DNA of 64,000 nucleotides from Pseudomonas sp. PSKL.D1 (GTDB lineage: Bacteria > Pseudomonadota > Gammaproteobacteria > Pseudomonadales > Pseudomonadaceae), in NCBI RefSeq assembly GCF_028898945.1, contig NZ_CP118607.1:1054001-1118000 (forward strand), given 5' to 3'. Both the position numbers and the translations under genes were made by a program. The notes beneath the pieces are model-generated. The model saw only the letters and a list, made by a program, of their open reading frames with translations. It did no database searches and was not told the DNA's origin. Shown one piece after another: positions 61,655 to 64,000 of the stretch. Position 1 is the stretch's first letter. Each line of letters opens with the position of its first letter.

Positions 61655-62515
61655 ATGGCTGCAATTCTCCCGCTTCACGAAGCCGTGAAGCAGTTCATCC
61701 AGGACGGCGATACCGTCGCCCTCGAAGGCTTCACCCACCTGATCCCGACCGCCGCCGGCCACGAGATCATCCGTCAGGGCAAGCGCGACCTGACCCTCGT
61801 GCGCATGACCCCGGACCTGATCTACGACCAGTTGATCGGTGCCGGCTGCGCCAGCAAGCTGATCTTCTCGTGGGGCGGTAACCCTGGTGTCGGTTCGCTG
61901 CACCGCCTGCGCGATGCAGTGGAAAAGAAGTGGCCACACGCCATTGAAATCGAAGAGCACAGCCATGCCGACCTGGCCAACGCCTACGTCGCCGGTGCCT
62001 CCGGCCTGCCGTTCGCGGTGCTGCGTGCTTATGCCGGCTCCGACCTGCCAAAGGTCAACCCGCTGATCAAGAGCGTCACCTGCCCGTTCACCGGTGAAGT
62101 GCTGGCTGCAGTGCCATCGGTACGCCCGGACGTTACCGTGATTCATGCGCAAAAGGCAGACCGCAAAGGCAACGTGCTGCTGTGGGGCATCCTCGGCGTG
62201 CAAAAGGAAGCGGCCCTGGCGGCCAAACGCTGCATCGTCACCGTCGAGGAAATCGTCGATGACCTGCAGGCACCGATGAACGCCTGCGTCCTGCCGACCT
62301 GGGCCTTGAGCGCAGTCTGCCTGGTGCCGGGTGGTGCTCACCCGTCGTACGCCCACGGCTACTACGAGCGCGACAACCGCTTCTACCAGGACTGGGACCC
62401 GATTGCGCGCAACCGCGAGTCGTTCACCGCCTGGATCGACACCTACATCCGTGGCACTGCCGACTTCAATGAATTCAAGGCCAAGCTGGCCAGCACCTCG
62501 GAGGCTGCACAATGA
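61655..62515 (+). CDS. pcaI: 3-oxoadipate CoA-transferase subunit A (CatI-type)
   Basis: A 286-aa alpha subunit of a succinyl-CoA:3-oxoadipate CoA-transferase, which activates beta-ketoadipate before thiolysis. The sequence is of the longer glutaconate-CoA-transferase-like class (GGNPGVGSLHRL, PFTGEVLAAVPSVRPDVTVIHAQKADRKGN), as in CatI of the chlorocatechol degrader Pseudomonas B13, rather than the ~230-aa PcaI of P. putida KT2440. It overlaps pcaJ by 4 bp (ATGA) and follows the PcaR operator. Confidence 0.88.
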   Translation: MAAILPLHEAVKQFIQDGDTVALEGFTHLIPTAAGHEIIRQGKRDLTLVRMTPDLIYDQLIGAGCASKLIFSWGGNPGVGSLHRLRDAVEKKWPHAIEIEEHSHADLANAYVAGASGLPFAVLRAYAGSDLPKVNPLIKSVTCPFTGEVLAAVPSVRPDVTVIHAQKADRKGNVLLWGILGVQKEAALAAKRCIVTVEEIVDDLQAPMNACVLPTWALSAVCLVPGGAHPSYAHGYYERDNRFYQDWDPIARNRESFTAWIDTYIRGTADFNEFKAKLASTSEAAQ

Positions 62516-63291
62516 GCTACTCCACCTCTGAAATGATGACCGTTGCCGCTGCTCGTCGCCTGCGCAACGGCGCAGTCTGCTTCGTGGGTATCGGCCTGCC
62601 GTCCAAGGCTGCCAACCTGGCGCGCCTGACCTCGTCGCCCGATGTGGTGCTGATTTACGAGTCTGGCCCGATTGGCGCCAAGCCAAGCGTGCTGCCGCTG
62701 TCGATCGGTGACGGCGAGCTGGCCGAAACCGCCGACACCGTGGTGCCGACCGGCGAGATCTTCCGCTACTGGCTGCAGGGTGGCCGCATTGACGTGGGCT
62801 TCCTGGGCGCTGCGCAGGTTGACCGCTTTGGCAACATCAACACCACCGTGGTGGGTGATTACTTCGCACCGAAAACCCGCCTGCCGGGTGCCGGTGGTGC
62901 GCCGGAAATCGCCGGTTCCGCCAAGCAGGTGCTGATCATCCTCAAGCAGTCGACCCGTGCCTTCGTCGACAAGCTGGATTTCATTACCTCGGTTGGCCAT
63001 GGCGAGGGCGGCGATTCGCGCAAACGCCTGGGCCTGCCGGGCGAAGGGCCGGTGGGTATCATCACCGACCTGTGCATCATGGAGCCGGAAGCCGGCACCA
63101 ACGAGTTTGTGGTGACTTCGATCCACCCGGGTGTGACCCGCGAGCAGATCGTTGCCGCTACCGGCTGGGCCATCCGCTTTGCCGACGACGTGCAGACCAC
63201 CAGCGAACCGACCGACGTCGAACTGGGTGCCCTGCGTGACCTCGAAGCCCGCACTGCCGTGGCCCATGGCCAGGTCGCTGGAGAAGCCTGA
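62512..63291 (+). CDS. pcaJ: 3-oxoadipate CoA-transferase subunit B (CatJ-type)
   Basis: A 259-aa beta subunit partner of the upstream gene. The presumed catalytic Glu is E50 in LIYESGPIGAKPS, the position of the active-site Glu of glutaconate CoA-transferase beta subunits; GIGLPSKAANLARL and MEPEAGTNEFVVTSIHPGVTREQI are also typical. The stop shares its last base with the pcaF start (TGATG), so the three genes are translationally coupled. Confidence 0.9.
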   Translation: MSYSTSEMMTVAAARRLRNGAVCFVGIGLPSKAANLARLTSSPDVVLIYESGPIGAKPSVLPLSIGDGELAETADTVVPTGEIFRYWLQGGRIDVGFLGAAQVDRFGNINTTVVGDYFAPKTRLPGAGGAPEIAGSAKQVLIILKQSTRAFVDKLDFITSVGHGEGGDSRKRLGLPGEGPVGIITDLCIMEPEAGTNEFVVTSIHPGVTREQIVAATGWAIRFADDVQTTSEPTDVELGALRDLEARTAVAHGQVAGEA

Positions 63292-64000
63292 TGCGCGACG
63301 TATTTATCTGTGACGCCATCCGCACCCCGATTGGCCGCTTCGGCGGCGCCCTGGCCGGCGTGCGTGCCGACGACTTGGCGGCGGTGCCGTTGAAGGCGCT
63401 GATCGAGCGCAACCCGACCGTGCAGTGGGACCAGGTAGACGAAGTATTCTTCGGCTGCGCCAACCAGGCCGGTGAAGACAACCGTAACGTGGCGCGCATG
63501 GCGCTGCTGCTGGCGGGCCTGCCCGAGAGCATCCCCGGCGTAACCCTCAACCGCCTGTGCGCTTCGGGCATGGATGCCATCGGCACCGCCTTCCGCGCCA
63601 TTGCCAGCGGTGAAATGGAGCTGGCCATCGCCGGTGGCGTCGAGTCGATGTCGCGTGCGCCGTTCGTGATGGGCAAGGCCGAGAGCGGCTACTCGCGCAA
63701 CATGAAGCTTGAAGACACCACCATCGGCTGGCGTTTCATCAACCCGCTGATGAAAAGCCAGTATGGCGTGGACTCCATGCCGGAGACCGCCGACAACGTG
63801 GCCGACGATTACAAGGTTTCCCGCGCTGACCAGGACGCGTTCGCCGTGCGCAGCCAGCAAAAGGCCGCCGCGGCCCAGGCTGCCGGCTTCTTCGCTGAAG
63901 AGATCGTGCCGGTGCGTATCGCTCACAAGAAGGGCGAAACCGTGGTCGAACGTGACGAGCACCTGCGCCCGGACACCACCCTGGAAGCATTGACCAAGCT
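63291..64000 (+). CDS. pcaF: Beta-ketoadipyl-CoA thiolase, N-terminal part (cut by window end)
   Basis: The first 236 codons of a thiolase of about 400 aa that splits beta-ketoadipyl-CoA into succinyl-CoA and acetyl-CoA, the last step of the beta-ketoadipate pathway. MRDVFICDAIRTPIGRFGGAL is the PcaF N-terminus; the nucleophile Cys90 lies in NRLCASGMDAIG, and GGVESMSRAPFVM follows. The frame is open to the end of the window, so the gene continues beyond. Overlap with pcaJ and absence of a gap show it belongs to pcaIJF. Confidence 0.94.
   Translation, partial: MRDVFICDAIRTPIGRFGGALAGVRADDLAAVPLKALIERNPTVQWDQVDEVFFGCANQAGEDNRNVARMALLLAGLPESIPGVTLNRLCASGMDAIGTAFRAIASGEMELAIAGGVESMSRAPFVMGKAESGYSRNMKLEDTTIGWRFINPLMKSQYGVDSMPETADNVADDYKVSRADQDAFAVRSQQKAAAAQAAGFFAEEIVPVRIAHKKGETVVERDEHLRPDTTLEALTK

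Overview
The window is high-G+C chromosomal DNA from a fluorescent Pseudomonas, most likely of the P. putida group. Pointers to this are the ColRS locus, MvaT/TurA, BifA, the OlsBA pair, the pca (protocatechuate) regulon with GTTCGATAATCGCAC-type PcaR operators, and repeated GTAGGAGCGG(A/C)TT(T/C)A(T/G)CCGCG REP elements in the intergenic gaps. Gene order largely follows the P. aeruginosa ampG-groESL-colRS-mexVW-icmP-bifA-sodB-olsBA-fumarase-pykA-sbcB-mvaT-purU-pct neighbourhood as I remember it. This is core chromosome with only a few accessory insertions. I see no phage, insertion sequence, CRISPR array, rRNA or tRNA.

Layout. 0.1-7 kb: AmpG permease, a cysteine-less alkyltransferase-like protein, a DUF481 outer-membrane-type protein, a HugZ-type haem protein behind a Fur-like palindrome, then fxsA and groES-groEL. 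A sigma-32-type promoter and a structured leader precede groES. 7-11.7 kb: the ColRS envelope-stress locus, with a PAP2 phosphatase on one side and a methyltransferase, an LPS kinase and a small exported protein on the other. Both flanking transcripts carry a match to the ColR operator. 11.8-16 kb: a MexVW-like RND pump without its own outer-membrane channel. 16-22.3 kb: an iron-linked cluster of two imelysin lipoproteins, a di-haem oxidoreductase and a DUF1513 protein, interrupted by a lower-G+C two-gene islet of unknown function. 22.4-27 kb: the c-di-GMP phosphodiesterase BifA, Fe-superoxide dismutase and a divergent LysE/ArgP exporter-regulator pair.

27-40 kb holds a mixed metabolic and envelope set: an epimerase, a coiled-coil membrane protein, ArsR-XenB, AcpH, the ornithine-lipid acyltransferases OlsB-OlsA, a short acyl-CoA-dehydrogenase-like protein, a serine hydrolase with a Cys-rich partner, YceI, a cardiolipin-synthase-like enzyme, a DJ-1/PfpI protein, an NTF2-like protein, a GNAT and a nitrilase-family hydrolase. 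40-49.7 kb: class I fumarase, an Fe-S flavin reductase, a low-G+C delta-60-repeat protein, pyruvate kinase, a lipoprotein, a PilZ protein, exonuclease I, MvaT and PurU. 49.8-52.8 kb: an overlapping three-gene unit of glycosyltransferase, polysaccharide deacetylase and flippase-like membrane protein. 53-58.5 kb: a dCache amino-acid-type chemoreceptor, a HerA-like ATPase, a Pit phosphate transporter and a small conserved protein.

58.7-64 kb: the start of the pca cluster, pcaR-pcaK-pcaI-pcaJ-pcaF (pcaF is cut by the window end). Its CoA-transferase is of the longer CatI/CatJ type. Three PcaR-like operators lie before pcaR, pcaK and pcaI. A possible short leader peptide precedes pcaK, and a possible small RNA ending at a strong terminator is read divergently from pcaR. 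The best candidates for undescribed biology are this sRNA, the pcaK leader peptide, the 19.9-20.8 kb islet and the glycosyltransferase-deacetylase-flippase unit.
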